Positions 1 to 12,899 of a stretch of DNA of 64,000 nt are shown piece after piece. The position numbers and the translations under genes are program-made. Position 1 is the first letter of the stretch; each line of letters starts with the position of its first letter. The notes below the pieces were generated by a model. It did no database searches and had not been told where the DNA came from. It saw nothing but the letters and a program-made list of their open reading frames with translations. Source of the DNA: Odiellus spinosus (lineage: Eukaryota > Arthropoda > Arachnida > Opiliones > Phalangiidae); assembly GCA_963920705.1 (NCBI GenBank), contig OY987237.1, positions 6,602,601 to 6,666,600 on the forward strand, given 5' to 3'.

Positions 1-18
1 TTTCTCTTCATCCTGTTT

Positions 19-215
19 TTAAAGGGAGACTGAAGGAATTTGCGTGTAATATGCGATGGCTTAATTTTTAGAGATCTTAGACCATAAAATAAGTTATTTA
101 GTAGAATTGTTTTCATTTAAAAAACTTAAATAACTCAGTGCAGGTCGACAACTATTTTGAATTATGAAGGGGGGATACAAGCCAATCAAATCTGGTATCC
201 ATTTTTCTACCTATT
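19..215. mobile_element. MITE family F4 fragment (TTAAAGGGAGACTGAAGG end)
   Basis: Starts with TTAAAGGGAGACTGAAGG and continues with sequence shared with 44543-44880 (TTAGACCATAAAATA, later AGCCAATCAAA). It lies in the intron downstream of the last visible exon of the secreted protein gene. The right limit is approximate. Confidence 0.5.
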
Positions 216-339
216 AACGCGTTGATATCATCAAATAAGACATCGAAGGTAGGAGATTTCATATACATATAGGGTTTTTTAAAGTACACTTATACGCTAC
301 GAAACTCGCGCCATTTAATATTTATTGTACATCACTTAC

Positions 340-1117
340 CAAGATCGGGAAAATTGCATTCTCGAAACTTGACAGCCATTCCATTGCCGTAAGGACAATC
401 GGCCAGTTCAGAATTGGCTTGATTGCAACGAAATAGTCCGTTATTGGCCGTATAGCTGAAACGATAACGACCGTTGATTGGACAGAAGACACTGGATACG
501 GATGATGGTTGACCGGGAATGGTCATTCCGGGAATGCCGCTTGCGATACCAGGTGGAGATGTTGCCGCTTGGAAACCAGCTGGAGATATGGTAGGAGGAT
601 TCTGTTGTTTGCCTACCAGTAGAAATAATAATTAAATAAAATTAGAAATAATTAGTTTAATCCGAAGTCATTTACGTTATCAAGAATCAATAATGGAATA
701 TAAAAATTATATTGTAATCTAAATTGAAAGGAACAGCGACTAAATGACTACATATAGCTTGGAGATCTCAATTTGGGTTAAAATGGGCGAAGAAACTCGA
801 GTTTCAAATTGTTCTTATCTGCGAATGAATAACTCGTATAACTCCTGTGACAATGAGTACGAATAAAAAGTTTCTTGGATAAGAAATGCATATGTTTTTC
901 GCGAACGGATAATATCTGATTGACATTCACGATGGTCTTATTCAATTAACAAAAGTTATACGAATTCCGAGCTCTAATTCTGGTCAGCGATTTAAAATAA
1001 ATTTGAAAAATATTTTTGTTCATATATTTTAAAGATGACAGACTGAACAGGGTATAACACTCGAATCACCATATATAGGGGTTTGAATAGAAAGTATTTC
1101 CCCACCAAGAGGTATTT

Positions 1118-1154
<37 letters not shown>

Positions 1155-2339
1155 GGGCCAAGATAGGTTATGGGAAAATTTACCAAGGGCGAGTTAACGT
1201 TAAATTTTTCGGTCTCTTTGTAAAAACTGGGGGAACAATTTTTCACCATTAAATTTGACCAAAGAATAAACCAGGTACGCCTTAATTCAACTGAGTTTTA
1301 TAAACTTTGCAAAACTTGAGGTGGATTTATACACAATGTTAAACATCATAGGTTGAAAAGTAGTCCACTAAAACTCCCATTGATTCCTTATAAAATTGAT
1401 TTTATTCGCGATGAAAGGTTTCATTCTAAACAAAGTTGAAGCGAATTAATACCGAATGTTAAACTCAATAGAAGATGAAAGTAGTTCACTCAAACTATCC
1501 TCGAATTAAGGTATTGGTTATTTTAAAGAGATAGTGACATTGTTTTGAATTAAATTAAAATACAGTACTAGAAATTTTTTCTATTTTTTTATCTTCAATT
1601 CATGTTTAATTTTAAAAATTTTGGCTAAATATAAAGCTTCCTAAAGGGCTTTGAATTAATCTTTATTAAATATAAATAATTAAAGTGACGTTGTCAACTT
1701 TTTTCATAATAATGCTCTCAAGAGCGATTTAGTTTTACTATATATATTAAAACAACATATTCAAAATGTTATACCTTTGACTTCATCTGGATTAAGTACT
1801 TTTACTAAAAAGACTGCGCGAAAGTGAGCTTATATTTTGATCTTTCCGAAAATGCTACTTAATTTCCATTTGGAACTCTTTGGAACTCAGAGTTAATGAG
1901 AGTTCGAACTCAATGCACTGTCAAAGCTGAACTCAGGTGTACCGCAAATCCAAGAGTGTCTTTAACAATCATCTCAAAAGATGACACTACCCCTTGGCAA
2001 AATTTTTTCTATAGTCTAAACTGAATTTGAAATAATCTAAAGACGAAAATTTACAAAAGGCGAGGGTGTATTTTCGGTCAGCCTCTGAAGTCTCAACTTA
2101 ACATTGAATAAATGGTTATGGGGCTGCGAAAAGGGGGATAAAATTGTGTAAGATTCAAGCACACTCTGAATTCTAAAAATCATATAATAGTACCATCAGC
2201 TAGCTAGAGAGAAATGAAAAAGAGCCCCCCTTAGTGACGAGAGTTAAAATATTTCGTTAGGGCGTAATACTAAATTCCAGAGATTCACAATAAAAGAGTC
2301 TAAGAAATTATGATTGCTTACCATCTTAAAGGCAATTAC

Positions 2340-2409
<70 letters not shown>

Positions 2410-4009
2410 TTTTTTATGGTACCGTACTCTAAAGAAAATATCCTTTTTTTATTTTCGTGAAAAAAATTTTCCCACAACTTTTTTGACCCTTTTTGGTACG
2501 GTTCAGGTTCAACGAATTTTTAGAGGTTTTTAAACAATTTTTCTTTACTTAATATATTTATATTTGTGAAAAAATTGAATAAAAACGTTCTAATAGGAAC
2601 TTAAAGGGAAGCTGTCACCATTGTTTTTCGAAGGCCTAGGTTAGAAATAATATTTTTACGTTTTCCTTACGTAATATTACGAAAATATACTAAATAGATC
2701 AATAAGGTCAAAGTTCAACTTACGATACATCATGATTTCGTTGAATTTTCGTTCTAGAACGGCTCTATCATCGGGACAAGTGGCTCTAGCCGCTTCCTCA
2801 TTGGTGTAACATCGAGCTAAACCTTCCGAGTGAATTTGAATAACGTTCGGTGTTTTCAGAGTCAGATGAAAACATCTCATGCAATCTTCGCCTCCGGAAC
2901 TAAAATTAAAATGAAATGAAATAATTATTAATTTATGTATTTAAAATTCGTTGTTTACTTTTATGGAATAAAGTGCTAGACTTTTGATTAAAGGTATTGC
3001 TTAAATTTGCTAAATATTATCGCGTAGAGACCTAATAATTTCGATATGCTAATTCACGAAGCTAAATTAAATAATAATTATACCAATTTGATTCTTTATA
3101 ATGATCATATGATAAAACAACAAAGGGGTGGCATATTATTCAAATGGAATTCATAATGTCTACTATTTCATCGCTTATATCAAAAGCGCCTTGTTAGGTG
3201 AACTACCCTTATGTTAAATTCTCTCGCATATTATTTCGTAATCATTTAAATAACTAAATTAATTTCAACGTAAGTTTTCAACACGTAGTTGAAGCTACCA
3301 TCCATTTATTTTCAATGATTCTTATACGATCGTTGTACGACTTCTTTAAAGGGTAAATGAAGTCCAACAACAAGTAATTTTAAAACATTTTCATATCCTT
3401 AAATTAATTGGCCTTACTGGTAGTTTACAAAATGTTTTGTTGATATAAAATGTTGTTGTTAATATAAATGCCCCTTACATAGTTAAAGGGAGAATGCAAC
3501 CTAATACCAAGTGATTTTTTATCGATTCCTTAACATTTAAATAGGCCTAATCCACCTATAAAAAGTTTACAAAACAAATTTTAAACTAGAAATAAATTTA
3601 AAACTTACCGGGGTAAATAGGCTTAGCGGGATTCATGGACATCAGCTGAATTGTCTCCGTGTAAGGTCTAGCGAGCAATGAACGAAGGCCCGTCGTTCAC
3701 GCGAGATCTCCAGGAGACTTACAATCGCGTTCGATTGGTCGCTAGACATTATACGCGAGGAAATTAGGATCTCCATGAATCCCGCTAAGCCTATTTTCCG
3801 GGTAAGTTTCAAATTTATTTCTTGTTTAATATTTGTTTTGTAAAGTTTTTATTGGTGTATTAGGCCTATTTAAACGATTAGGAATGTTGTTGGGTTGCAT
3901 TCTCCCTTTAAGACATTAAGTTCAAATGTATTATTAGTTGTAGAATTTCATCTTCCCTTTACCAAAGGTAAGGTAGCAATTAATTACTGAATGGGTAATT
4001 ATTAATAAA

Positions 4010-4052
<43 letters not shown>

Positions 4053-4255
4053 TTAATGACATGTAATGATTATTTACCTGTCTTTGAGAATGACATTGTG
4101 GCCGCTACGTCGATGGCAGCGACCCCAAGGAGGAATGGCGTCCGCTTCGACACTCACTTCGGAATAGGTCACCGTGTGACCTCCGTATGCCGGCGAAGCT
4201 TGAGTTTGAATTAAATAAGTGCCTTGGAATTCCGCCGGGAAATAACAAATGGCGT
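340..4255 (-). CDS. Secreted cysteine-rich protein, DUF7042/7043/7044-type (partial, three exons)
   Basis: Exons in coding order are 4255-4078, 2899-2724 and 612-340; all junctions are GT-AG and the phases agree (AG|T gives Ser, C|GC gives Arg). The joined reading frame of about 209 residues begins with a segment containing CYFPAEFQGTYLIQTQ and GRCHRRSGHNVIL. It continues through GGEDCMRCFHLTLKTPNVIQ and RCYTNEEAARATCPDD. After a Pro/Gly-rich linker it ends in a second module with FCPINGRYRFSYTANNG and FRECNFPDL. Evenly spaced cysteines and the order of modules match insect proteins annotated with DUF7044, DUF7043 and DUF7042, whose biochemical function is unknown; secretion or surface location is inferred from the cysteines. 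The first exon here needs a preceding exon ending in phase 1 (G|AC), presumably the signal peptide, which I could not find. The exon ending at 340 is followed by a GTAAGT donor, so the gene continues off the left edge. Confidence 0.8.
700..977. mobile_element. Family F6 element, partial
   Basis: Shares long stretches with 5310-5684, 10240-10563 and 30209-30760: AGGAACAGCGACTAAATGAC, ATCTCAATTTGGGTTAAAAT, CGAATGAATAACTCGTATAA, and the terminal ACGAATTCCGAGCTCTAAT. Only the right part is present. It sits in intron 2 of the secreted protein gene. Confidence 0.65.
1121..1150. repeat. (AG)n microsatellite
   Basis: About 15 uninterrupted AG dinucleotides in intron 2 of the secreted protein gene. 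Confidence 0.95.
1788..1960. repeat. Fragments of families F3 and F10 side by side
   Basis: The left part (ATTAAGTACTTTTAC, GCGCGAAAGTGAGC, TCTTTCCGAAAATGCTAC) is shared with the F3 elements near 18373, 36005 and 41493. The right part (ACTCAATGCACTGTCAAAG then CTGAACTCAGGTGTAC) recurs at 16087-16155 and 26207-26335. Confidence 0.55.
2343..2408. repeat. (AT)n microsatellite
   Basis: More than 30 uninterrupted AT dinucleotides in intron 2 of the secreted protein gene. Confidence 0.95.
2950..2998. repeat. Dispersed fragment, GTTGTTTACTTTTATGG type
   Basis: TTGTTTACTTTTATGGAATA followed by AGACTTTTG is shared with 7285-7345, 54625-54680 and 60865-60930, so this is a short piece of an interspersed repeat. 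Confidence 0.5.
3483..3911. mobile_element. MITE family F1, full-length foldback element
   Basis: Begins TTAAAGGGAGAATGCAACCT and ends with its complement, with TTAA on both outer ends. The two arms are inverted copies over much of their length: AGGCTTAGCGGGATTCATGG on the left is answered by ATGAATCCCGCTAAGCCT on the right. The loop holds GGTCTAGCGAGCAATG-type sequence. It is about 430 bp with no reading frame, in intron 1 of the secreted protein gene. TTAA target duplication is typical of piggyBac-type elements; the assignment is an inference. Confidence 0.85.
4006..4051. repeat. (AAT)n microsatellite
   Basis: About 14 AAT/ATA triplets just beyond the donor of the 4255-4078 exon, within the intron. 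Confidence 0.9.
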
Positions 4256-4620
4256 CTGCAAAAAAAGAACAACAAATATAAATTATAATTAGCCAAATAT
4301 CCTTCGAGTAATACCGGTACACTTTTAATAAATTAAATTCTAAGAAGATTATATAATCCAGCTAGCCTTAATCAATTTATGCAAATTTTAAAGATTCAAT
4401 TTAAATAGCCGTACATTTCCCATGGAGAAGCGGCTATTCAATCTGAATTTTAAATCTGCATGGCGATTCGAGAACTTTCTTGGTTTTGTCTTAATCGTTT
4501 TGAAATTAATTTTGTGTTTCGGAACTTCTATAATAAAAGCTAACTGCTAATATAAGTTTTTATTTTATAAAAAATATTTTGATGACATTTCAGTAGATAT
4601 TTACCAAAACTCTTCATCGA

Positions 4621-5060
4621 TTATGGAAATGGGTCGAAAATATACATATTTTCTTGAAAATTAGTCAAAAATATACATATTTTCATGGAAATTAGTCAAA
4701 AATATACATATTTTCATGGAAATTAGTCAAAAATATACATATTTTCATGGAAATTAGTCAAAAATATTCACAGTTATTGGAAATTAGTCAAGATTATTCA
4801 CAGTTATTGGAAATTAGTCAAAAATATCCACAGTTATTGGAAATTAGTCAAAAATATTCACAGTTATTGGAAATTAGAGTCAAGATTTTTCGTAACTATT
4901 GAAAATTAGTTAAAAATATTAATAATTAACTGGAATTTAGTTAAAAATATTAATAATTAACTGGAATTTAGTTAAAAATATTAATAATTAACTTGAAATT
5001 AGTCATAAATATTAATAATTACTGGAAATTAGTTATTCATAGTTACTGAAAATTAGCCAA
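4621..5060. repeat. Minisatellite, about 31-bp unit
   Basis: Tandem units built on TTAGTCAAAAATATACATAT followed by TTTCATGGAAA. The variant changes in blocks along the array (CACAGTTATTGG, then AATAATTAACTGG), so units spread by local duplication. The array is followed directly by TATAGGAAAAGTGGTCACCC, the same flank as the array ending at 28060. Confidence 0.9.
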
Positions 5061-5309
5061 AATTTATTTATAGGAATTGCCATTAAATTATAGGAGAAAA
5101 TAGGAAGGAGGTGAAAATATAGGAAATATAGGAAAAGTGGTCACCCTGGACCCGTGAATAGTGAACATTCAAACACAGGGGAGTATTCATTCACGTTTAG
5201 CTCTTTAAAACGCAAAATCGTACGCAATATTAAAGTGATTAAGTCAACATATTTTATTCGAATGTTTATAGATTATATAAAACATGGAGATTAGAAAGTT
5301 TTTCTCACT

Positions 5310-5684
5310 AGAGCTCTAATATCTTGACTTTCTTCAGATATTTTAATCCCAGATATTTTGTATTATCCGTAATGAAATATAATATTTATATTTTAATCCA
5401 GATTGAAAGGAACTGCGACTAAATGACTACATTCTAGGGCTTCGAGATCTCAATTTGGGTTAAAATCGGCGAAGAAACTCGAGTTTCAAATTGTTCTTAT
5501 CGGCGAATGAATAACTCGTATCAATTTCCTATAACAATTGAGTACGAATAAAAAGTTTGCCTTCAATTCGGGTATCCGTTAATTCGAATAAGAAATAGTG
5601 TTGTTTTTCGCAAACGGATAATATCCGATTGACATTCACGATGCTCTTATTCAATTAACAAAAGTTATACGAATTTAGAGCTCT
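5310..5684. mobile_element. Family F6 element (AGAGCTC ends), near full length
   Basis: Bounded by AGAGCTCTAA at both ends in inverted orientation. The interior is shared with the copies at 700, 10240 and 30209. The AGAGCTC end, the absence of an open reading frame and the similar extent in several places suggest a non-autonomous DNA element of unknown superfamily. Confidence 0.7.
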
Positions 5685-6490
5685 AAATTTCCTCTATTTG
5701 TTTCTTTTTTTTTAAGGTAAATTGAATATATATATTTTTTAGAGAGAGCTAGTCTAATTTTATTCGTTGACAGTGTCACTTGAAAACTTTTTTTTTATAA
5801 AAAATAAACGTAAAAATATTTGCACTAGGATTTCAATTTGAAATCTTCAATTGGAAAGGGGGAAAGGAAATATTCGGAAGGGCAAAACCAAACAGTTTGA
5901 ATAATCGATTGAAGAATGGCGTTTTTTTTTGTCCCGATGATTTCCGGTGACCTCGAAACGCGGGGGTCAAAATTGAAAGGACCAGCTCTGATCATTGCTC
6001 CCGGATTTCAAAAGATTTTCGATAATGCTATCGTATAATGATTTAGAAATGAATGTTTTAATTGTTTAGATATTTGTTTTCTTTAATTAATTATTTTAAA
6101 TGACAATTAATTATAGTGGAAAGTGTAATTAAAGTTAAAGGTTTAATTTGTAATACCGATGGTATAAAATCATTCTTAGAAGTTGTATCATATACGGCAT
6201 GCTTTTCCCAATTTTTTAGCGGTTTTCCCTGATCATTTCTAAATAATTTCCCCGACCAATTTAATCTTTTTACACGAATTTATTCTTACGAGGGAGCTCT
6301 TGGCAATTCCCACTTTTTATCTGACATAGTTCATCAATAAGGGTCAGGATAGTTTACTCAGAATATGAGTAAAAAATTCAATCTTTAGGGGGAATATTTT
6401 TAGTTGAAAATAATTACGTTACAATTAATTGGTCAACCAATCATAAACAGTTCTTTGATAAGTACCAGAATATTTAATTTTTCTGACCAT
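5685..6490. other. Intergenic stretch without recognised genes
   Basis: AT-rich non-coding sequence with poly(T) runs. There is no open frame of note, RNA gene or foldback element that I can see. Confidence 0.5.
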
Positions 6491-6494
6491 TTGG

Positions 6495-6765
6495 GCTCTT
6501 TTTTTTTTCTCAAATTACCTGGCTTTTCCCTGACCTTTTGGGCCATTTTAAAATTCGAGGACGTTTCCCCTGAACCTTTGGGCCCATTTTCTAATTCTCT
6601 GATTTTTCCCTGACCTTTTCGCCCCATTTTCAAATTCGAGGACTTTTCGCCCCGAATATTTGGGCCAATTTTCAAATTCCCTGACCTTTTCCACCCATTT
6701 TCAAATTCCCTGACTTTGCCCTGACGTTTTGGTACAATATCCATATTCCCTGACTTTTCCAGGTC
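6495..6765. repeat. Degenerate minisatellite built on CCCTGACCTTTT
   Basis: About nine imperfect 28-32 bp units of the type TTCCCTGACCTTTTGGGCCC plus ATTTTCAAA. It ends in CCAGGTCGTGTACGAACCC. The same motif underlies the arrays at 12905, 28115 and 45385. The minus-strand open frame across 6433-6789 is only the repeat read through. Confidence 0.85.
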
Positions 6766-6851
6766 GTGTACGAACCCTTTAAGTTTCAATTACGATTTAT
6801 TAAAAGTCTTACTACGTTGAAACATCAAGGTCATGTTTTGGTACTTTGGTT

Positions 6852-7393
6852 TTAAAGGGAAGATGCAATCCATCTCGCGGAGGATGGCGCCACCCGTCTC
6901 TAGAAGTCACTTTTCCCTAAAGAGGCTTAGACCATGGATTAATCAACCTCACAGGGATAATTCACTCTGGTAAAATGATAGTTAGAATCGCACCCTGGTG
7001 ACAAAAATTGTCTCTACACCGGAAGTTTCTAGCTACCGATACACGGGGTGAAATATTGAAGGGGAAAAAACTCTAAAGCAGACGATGCTCTCATGGATTA
7101 CTTCCGGATTTGTATCGGTAAGGGGGTAAAATTGAGGGGCCGGATAAAACGTCTGGCAGCCACGTTTGAAACAAACATCTTCAACTACTAGTATAGTAAA
7201 TCGTACCAGAGTGAATTATCCCTGTGAGGTTGATTAATCCATGGGGCTAGTACGTTTACCTGGCCCTTTGTTGATTGTATTAAGCTACGGGGCGTTGCTT
7301 ACTTTTATAGAATAAAATGATAGACTTTTGGTAAAAATAGTATTTTGTAGTACGAAACGAAATTAAAGTAGTGACGTATCACTCTCCCTTTAA
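6852..7393. mobile_element. MITE family F5, foldback with inner CCATGGATTAATC arms
   Basis: Starts TTAAAGGGAAGATGCAATCC and ends ACTCTCCCTTTAA. Strong inner arms: ATGGATTAATCAACCTCACA with GGGATAATTCACTCTGGTA at 6932-6971, and the inverted copy at 7202-7242. There is no reading frame. The outer TTAAAGGGA end is shared with families F1, F2 and F4. Confidence 0.7.
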
Positions 7394-7924
7394 GGATGAT
7401 AAAATCGGTTCTTTAGAAGTTGCGCTTAACTTTACGAAGAATATACACATGGTTGAGGTTCGATTTAATCCTTAAAACATTACGATAAGTCGCTCCCCCA
7501 TTAAAACTTCAATCTGAATTTCTAGATAAGAAAAAAGACGACTACCTTGCGTGGGCTTATTTTGCGTCGAAAAAACACAAAAACCTTTTACTTTTTTCTT
7601 CTTCAAAATTTCGGCTAAAAATCTCCGTAGGTGTTTATAGTTTGGCCAGAAATAATTACACCCGAAATATAAGGATCGAAAAGATAGAAAATAAGCTCTA
7701 CACGACATGCCAGGGACTATAAAGATTCCAATCGCAAATACGTCGTAAACCATGTTTTGTATGGGCAGGAACTCATATATAAATATTTTATTTATAAATT
7801 CCTGGTATTAGTTTAGTAAAACGTAACATTTTTGGTCAAAAAGACGAAAGTATAAATGGCCCATTTGGTCGAATAGCAATTTATCGACGACTTGAACTGA
7901 TTCATTACAATTATTGTTTGTATT

Positions 7925-8812
7925 GAATTGGTGAAATTTAATTACGTGTATTTGGTGAAATTTAATTATTTGTATTTGGTGAAATTTAATTATTTGTATT
8001 TGGTGAAATTTAATTATTTTATATTTAATTGATAGTATTTAATTATTTTATATTTAATTGATAGTATTTAATTATTTTATATTTAATTGATAGTATTTAA
8101 TTATTTTATATTTAATTATTTTATATTTAATTGATAGTATTTAATTAGTGATATTTAATTGATAGTATTTAATTAGTGATATTTTATTGATAGTATTTAA
8201 TTATTTTATATTTAATTGATAGTATTTAATTATTTTATATTTAATTGATAGTATTTAATTATGTTATATTTAATTGATAGTATTTAATTATTTTATATTT
8301 AATTGATAGTATTTAATTAGTGATATTTAATTGATAGTATTTAATTAGTGATAATTAATTGATAGTATTTAATTAGTGATATTTAATTGATAGTATTTAA
8401 TTAGTGATATTTAATTGATAGTATTTAATTAGTGATATTTAATTGATAGTATTTAATTAGTGATATTTAATTGATAGTATTTAATTAGTGATATTTAATT
8501 GATAGTATTTAATTAGTGATATTTAATTGATAGTATTTAATTAGTGATATTTAATTGATAGTATTTAATTAGTGATATTTAATTGATATTATTTAATTAG
8601 TGATATTTAATTGATAGTATTTAATTAGTGATATTTAATTGATAGTATTTAATTAGTGATATTTAATTGATAGTATTTAATTAGTGATAGTTAATTGATA
8701 GTATTTATTTAGTGATATTTAATTGATAGTATTTATTTAGTGATATTTAATTGATAGTATTTAATTAGTGATATTTAATTGATAGTATTCAATTAGTGAT
8801 ATTTAATTGTTT
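7925..8812. repeat. Minisatellite: 24-bp then 28-bp units
   Basis: Four units of TTTGGTGAAATTTAATTATT-type (about 24 bp) are followed from about 8020 by roughly 28 units of 28 bp built on ATTTAATTGATAGT and ATTTAATTAGTGAT. The left part carries a TTTTAT variant of the half unit; the right part is nearly homogeneous. Confidence 0.95.
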
Positions 8813-9473
8813 GTTTTTAACTTCTTGGACTGAATCGCAACCTAGTTAATTAACATAAATTAACGAGAGGTATTTGGTGAATTTTAAAAATGTTCAACTC
8901 ATATTTTAATCACACTACTAATCAATTAAAATTAAAACGTTAATTGCCTTCATTCGTGAATAATCTTAATGAGTATTGAGTACAAATCAGGCTAGGTTAA
9001 TAAGGGAGTATGATTTCAAATTACTTGACATAAGAGTTAAGTCTGTCAAGCTTACTTTTAGTAAGTCATCATCGGCTTAAAATAAAAAGTCAAAATTCCA
9101 GTCGGGGGCACCAGCAACGGTGAGTAATATTTGGGGTGTGAACCGTCGGCGGATGAGATATAAGAGGGTCAAAGGTCGTATAGGGTATATATATACCCCC
9201 TCCCCAAAAAAAAAATCCAAAAAAAAACTCGAGAGAATTTTGGCGCCAACAGTATTTGTGTATACAGGAATTCCGACACCAAAAATTAATGCTATTTTGA
9301 TACACGCCTATTGCGTAAACATCAGTAATCCCTTGAGACTTTATACAGTCTTGGAACGTTAAAAGGGGCCTAAAATTGCATTGCAAAAGTCGTTTTCTAT
9401 TAGAATTTTGATCACTTTCAAGGCTGCGATTTAAATTAGAATTCATAATTGGCAAAATTCCATGCATTGATGC

Positions 9474-9849
9474 TTAAAGAGAGAACTTAAATAAGCCTAA
9501 TCCACCAGGTAAAAATATATATATTAAACTAGAAATAAATTTAAAACTTATCCGGAAAATAGGCTTAGCTTAATTCATGGAGATCCTGAATTCCTTCGCA
9601 TTGAAGGGTCAGAGACCAATCGAATGTTATTGGAAAACTCATGGAAATCTCGCCTTAATAACGAACCCTTCCTCATTGGTCGATGACCCATCAATGCGAA
9701 GAAATTCAAGTTCTCCATGAATTTAGCTAAGCCTATTTTATAGTTTTAAATTGATTTCTAGTTTAATACATCTTGGAATTTTTTTACTGGTTTAAACGAT
9801 TAGGAATCGATTAAAAATTACTTGTAATAAGGTTGCCTTTTCCCTTTAA
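9474..9849. mobile_element. MITE family F1, diverged copy
   Basis: The left end is degraded (TTAAAGAGAGAAC) and the right end is CCTTTTCCCTTTAA. The F1 arms GGAAAATAGGCTTAGCT and AGCTAAGCCTATTTT face each other around a loop containing AACGAACCCTTCCTCATTGG. Confidence 0.8.
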
Positions 9850-10239
9850 AGTGAAAAACTTTTAATAGTTGGACAAAAACCTTTAAGAACCGCAATCTTA
9901 TGGCCTCTGAGTTATAAGAAGATCTTGTATACATGGATAAATTGAATCCGGATTCTCGTGCATTTTTTGGCCTTCCCACGCGCGACATGTGGTGGTAGTG
10001 ATGGTGATGTTGCATTCTAGTACTACTCTGCGCAATCTCCACTCCTACTCTACAGTACAACGTGCTTAGAACGCGCCTATCTATATTGTAATTGGGGGGA
10101 AATGAAGGATAATGAGAACCACCTATCATTTTTCATGATTCTCTTAAATGATTTACTCACGACGGACAAACCATAGCTATTTTTAGGGAAAATAGGCTTA
10201 GCAAGGACATATGCAGAGTTTGAAATCTCGCCCTAAAGG

Positions 10240-10563
10240 CCCCGTCAGAGATAAATTCCGAAATATATCGTTTTAAACTGAAAGGAACCGACTAAATTAC
10301 AACATTCAAGGAATTCAAAATCTCAATTTGGGTTAGAAGAAACTTGAGTTTGAAATTGTTGTTATCGGTGAATGAATAACTCGTATAACTTTCATCAATT
10401 TCCTATAATAATGAGTACGAATAAAAAGTTTGCCGTTACATTCGGGTATACGTTAACTAAAATATGAAATGGATATTTTTCTAGCGAACGAATAATATTC
10501 GATTAACATTCACGATGCTCTAATTCAATTAATAATAAAAGTTATACGAATTCCGAGCTTTAA
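10240..10563. mobile_element. Family F6 element, diverged copy
   Basis: Shares AATCTCAATTTGGGTTAGAA, AATGAATAACTCGTATAACT and the end GAATTCCGAGCTTTAATC with the other F6 copies. The left end is unclear. Confidence 0.6.
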
Positions 10564-11290
10564 TCACGCTAAAAATAATTACTTTATTTTCCAGTTCACC
10601 TTCCTTTTAATACGTTATTTAAACTAGACGTAAAGCAAGGCAGGTAAAAGTAAAATTTCCTTTTTCAAAATACAAAAAGCTAATTAATCCTCACAAGGAA
10701 ATAAAACGCAGAAACGCAAATAAATCCAAAAGAAATTTTCATAATTATTTGAAGCTCGCCCAAAAACCTTATTCTGTATAAAACGAACCAACTTCGAACA
10801 ACGTTTTAAGATCTTTCGGTACGCGCCTCTTTAGTTTATTTCGAGTCGGAACTGTACTTAGAAAAGTCTTATTTAAACTTGACCTTTTAGCAGGCGACAG
10901 GTACGAGTTGGTTCATCGTAAGCGAATGCAAGGTCAAAGTCGTAATAATCTCTCACGCAAACTCAGACAAGGATCAAATCACGAATATCCGTCCATTGTT
11001 CTAAGCCTTATTAGAAACCGAACGGTAAAACACTAATTTTTTGCAAAATGAATGGTCTACCTATAATTCAATTCAACAGAGGAAGCAAAGGTATTTCCGG
11101 ATAAATATTTAATTAGTAATTAAAAATTAATATAGCCTTACTATTTTCAGTTGTAAAATATACGTAACTAGATTTAAACGGATTAAATTAATCACGACTA
11201 TTCCCGCGTTTAAATCATCCAAAAAAAAATTGGATTAATAAGACGTATTACGAATTTGGTTTAGGAAATTAATTAAATGAGCCAAGGCTT
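10564..11290. other. Intergenic stretch without recognised genes
   Basis: AT-rich sequence with no open frame above background and no repeat that I can match elsewhere in the window. Confidence 0.5.
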
Positions 11291-11295
11291 AAATT

Positions 11296-11368
11296 GATTA
11301 GGCCTATTTAAACAATAAGGTATCGATAAAAAAATCATTTTTTGTTAGGTTATATTCTCCCTTTAAAT
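11296..11368. mobile_element. MITE family F1, solo right end
   Basis: Only the terminal part of the right arm remains: TAGGCCTATTTAAAC, then ATCGATAAAAAAATC and TCTCCCTTTAA. Confidence 0.7.
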
Positions 11369-11971
11369 AATAATCGCGTTTTTAATTTATTTATTTTTTC
11401 GATTCAGGCGATGATTCCAATTAGTAAAATGGCGAAAGATCAATTAAGAGATGATGTTGTATTCATCGAGCATGCGCCGTAACTAATTATTTAATTATCA
11501 TTCGAAGCGTGAATGTTAAAATGAAGATCACTGATGCGCTATTCGCCGTCCAATCTTTGATTTGTCAAGCGATAGAAATAAAAGCGACTCAATTGTTCCG
11601 GAAACTGATTTTAATCATCTTGTATAAAATATTTAAAAGATTAAAAGGCTTCATCTTGAACGAAATACTTAAAAGACTGGAAATGGAGTAATAGTTTCGA
11701 AACTCAACAGCGAGGTCAAACTCGAGAAAGAATATTAACTTTCGATTTCAACGCGAGAGTGGGTTTAATAATTACAAATATTTTGAAAATCAAGACAGTT
11801 TTTCCGGAGCCAAGTAAAACCCACCTATTTATCAGCGTTTAAAGGAACAGTGATTGCGAACATTTTTTTATAAATTATGAAACATAACGCTAAGCCTAAC
11901 CTAGTATTAACACGTACATGGGCAATTATCTTAATAGGGCGAGAGAAATTAATGACAAACATATTACTACT

Positions 11972-12588
11972 CGGAATGGACAGATATAATCACAACTTCA
12001 ATGGACAGATATAATCACAACTCTCAATGGACAGATATAATCACAACTCTCAATGGACAGATATAATCACAACTCTCAATGGACAGATATAATCACAACT
12101 CTCAATGGACAGATATAATCACAACTCTCAATGGACAGATATAATGACAACTTCCAATGGACAGATATAATGACAACTTCCAATGGACAGATATAATGAC
12201 AACTTCCAATGGACAGATATAATCACAACTTCCAATGGACAGATATAATCACAACTTCCAATGGACAGATATAATCACAACTTCCAATGGACAGATATAA
12301 TCACAACTTCCAATGGACAGATATAATCACAACTTCCAATGGACAGATATAATCACAACTTCCAATGGACAGATATAATCACAACTTCCAATGGACAGAT
12401 ATAATCACAACTTCCAATGGACAGATATAATCACAACTTCCAATGGACAGATATAATCACAACTTCCAATGGACAGATATAATCACAACTTCCAATGGAC
12501 ATATATAATCACAACTTCCAATGGACATATATAATCACAACTTCCAATGGACAGATATAATCACAACTCCGAATGGACCGATAATATC
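11972..12588. repeat. Minisatellite, 26-bp unit, about 24 copies
   Basis: Near-perfect head-to-tail units of AATGGACAGATATAATCACA plus ACTTCC. Variants cluster (CTCTC in the left part, ATGACAACTTCC in a middle block), as expected from unequal exchange or replication slippage. Confidence 0.95.
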
Positions 12589-12899
12589 GTTTTGAATCGA
12601 TGCCATTTGCCTAAATTTTAAACAAAAACTCTGGACCTTTTGGTAATGTCAATAAAAAGAAAGTCTTGTTTCATAAAGGCAGTACGTTTCGTAGAAAAAA
12701 TAAACAAAATAACAATAATTTGAAATAAATCGATCTTTCTTAATATTAAGTAAGGGGCTAAGCCTTGGCGACTTTTAAAACTTGACTGGCTAGCAGACAC
12801 GTTGGCTCGGAGTTTTGTTAGTGAGATCTATAACTATACCCGATAACCAGAGACTCGAAAAAATGTAAGAATAGAATTGAAATAACATAATTGTGCAGG

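Noticed and set aside
6433-6789. 118-codon minus-strand frame, Lys/Gly-rich
   Set aside because: It coincides exactly with the degenerate CCCTGACCTTTT minisatellite and shows its periodicity.
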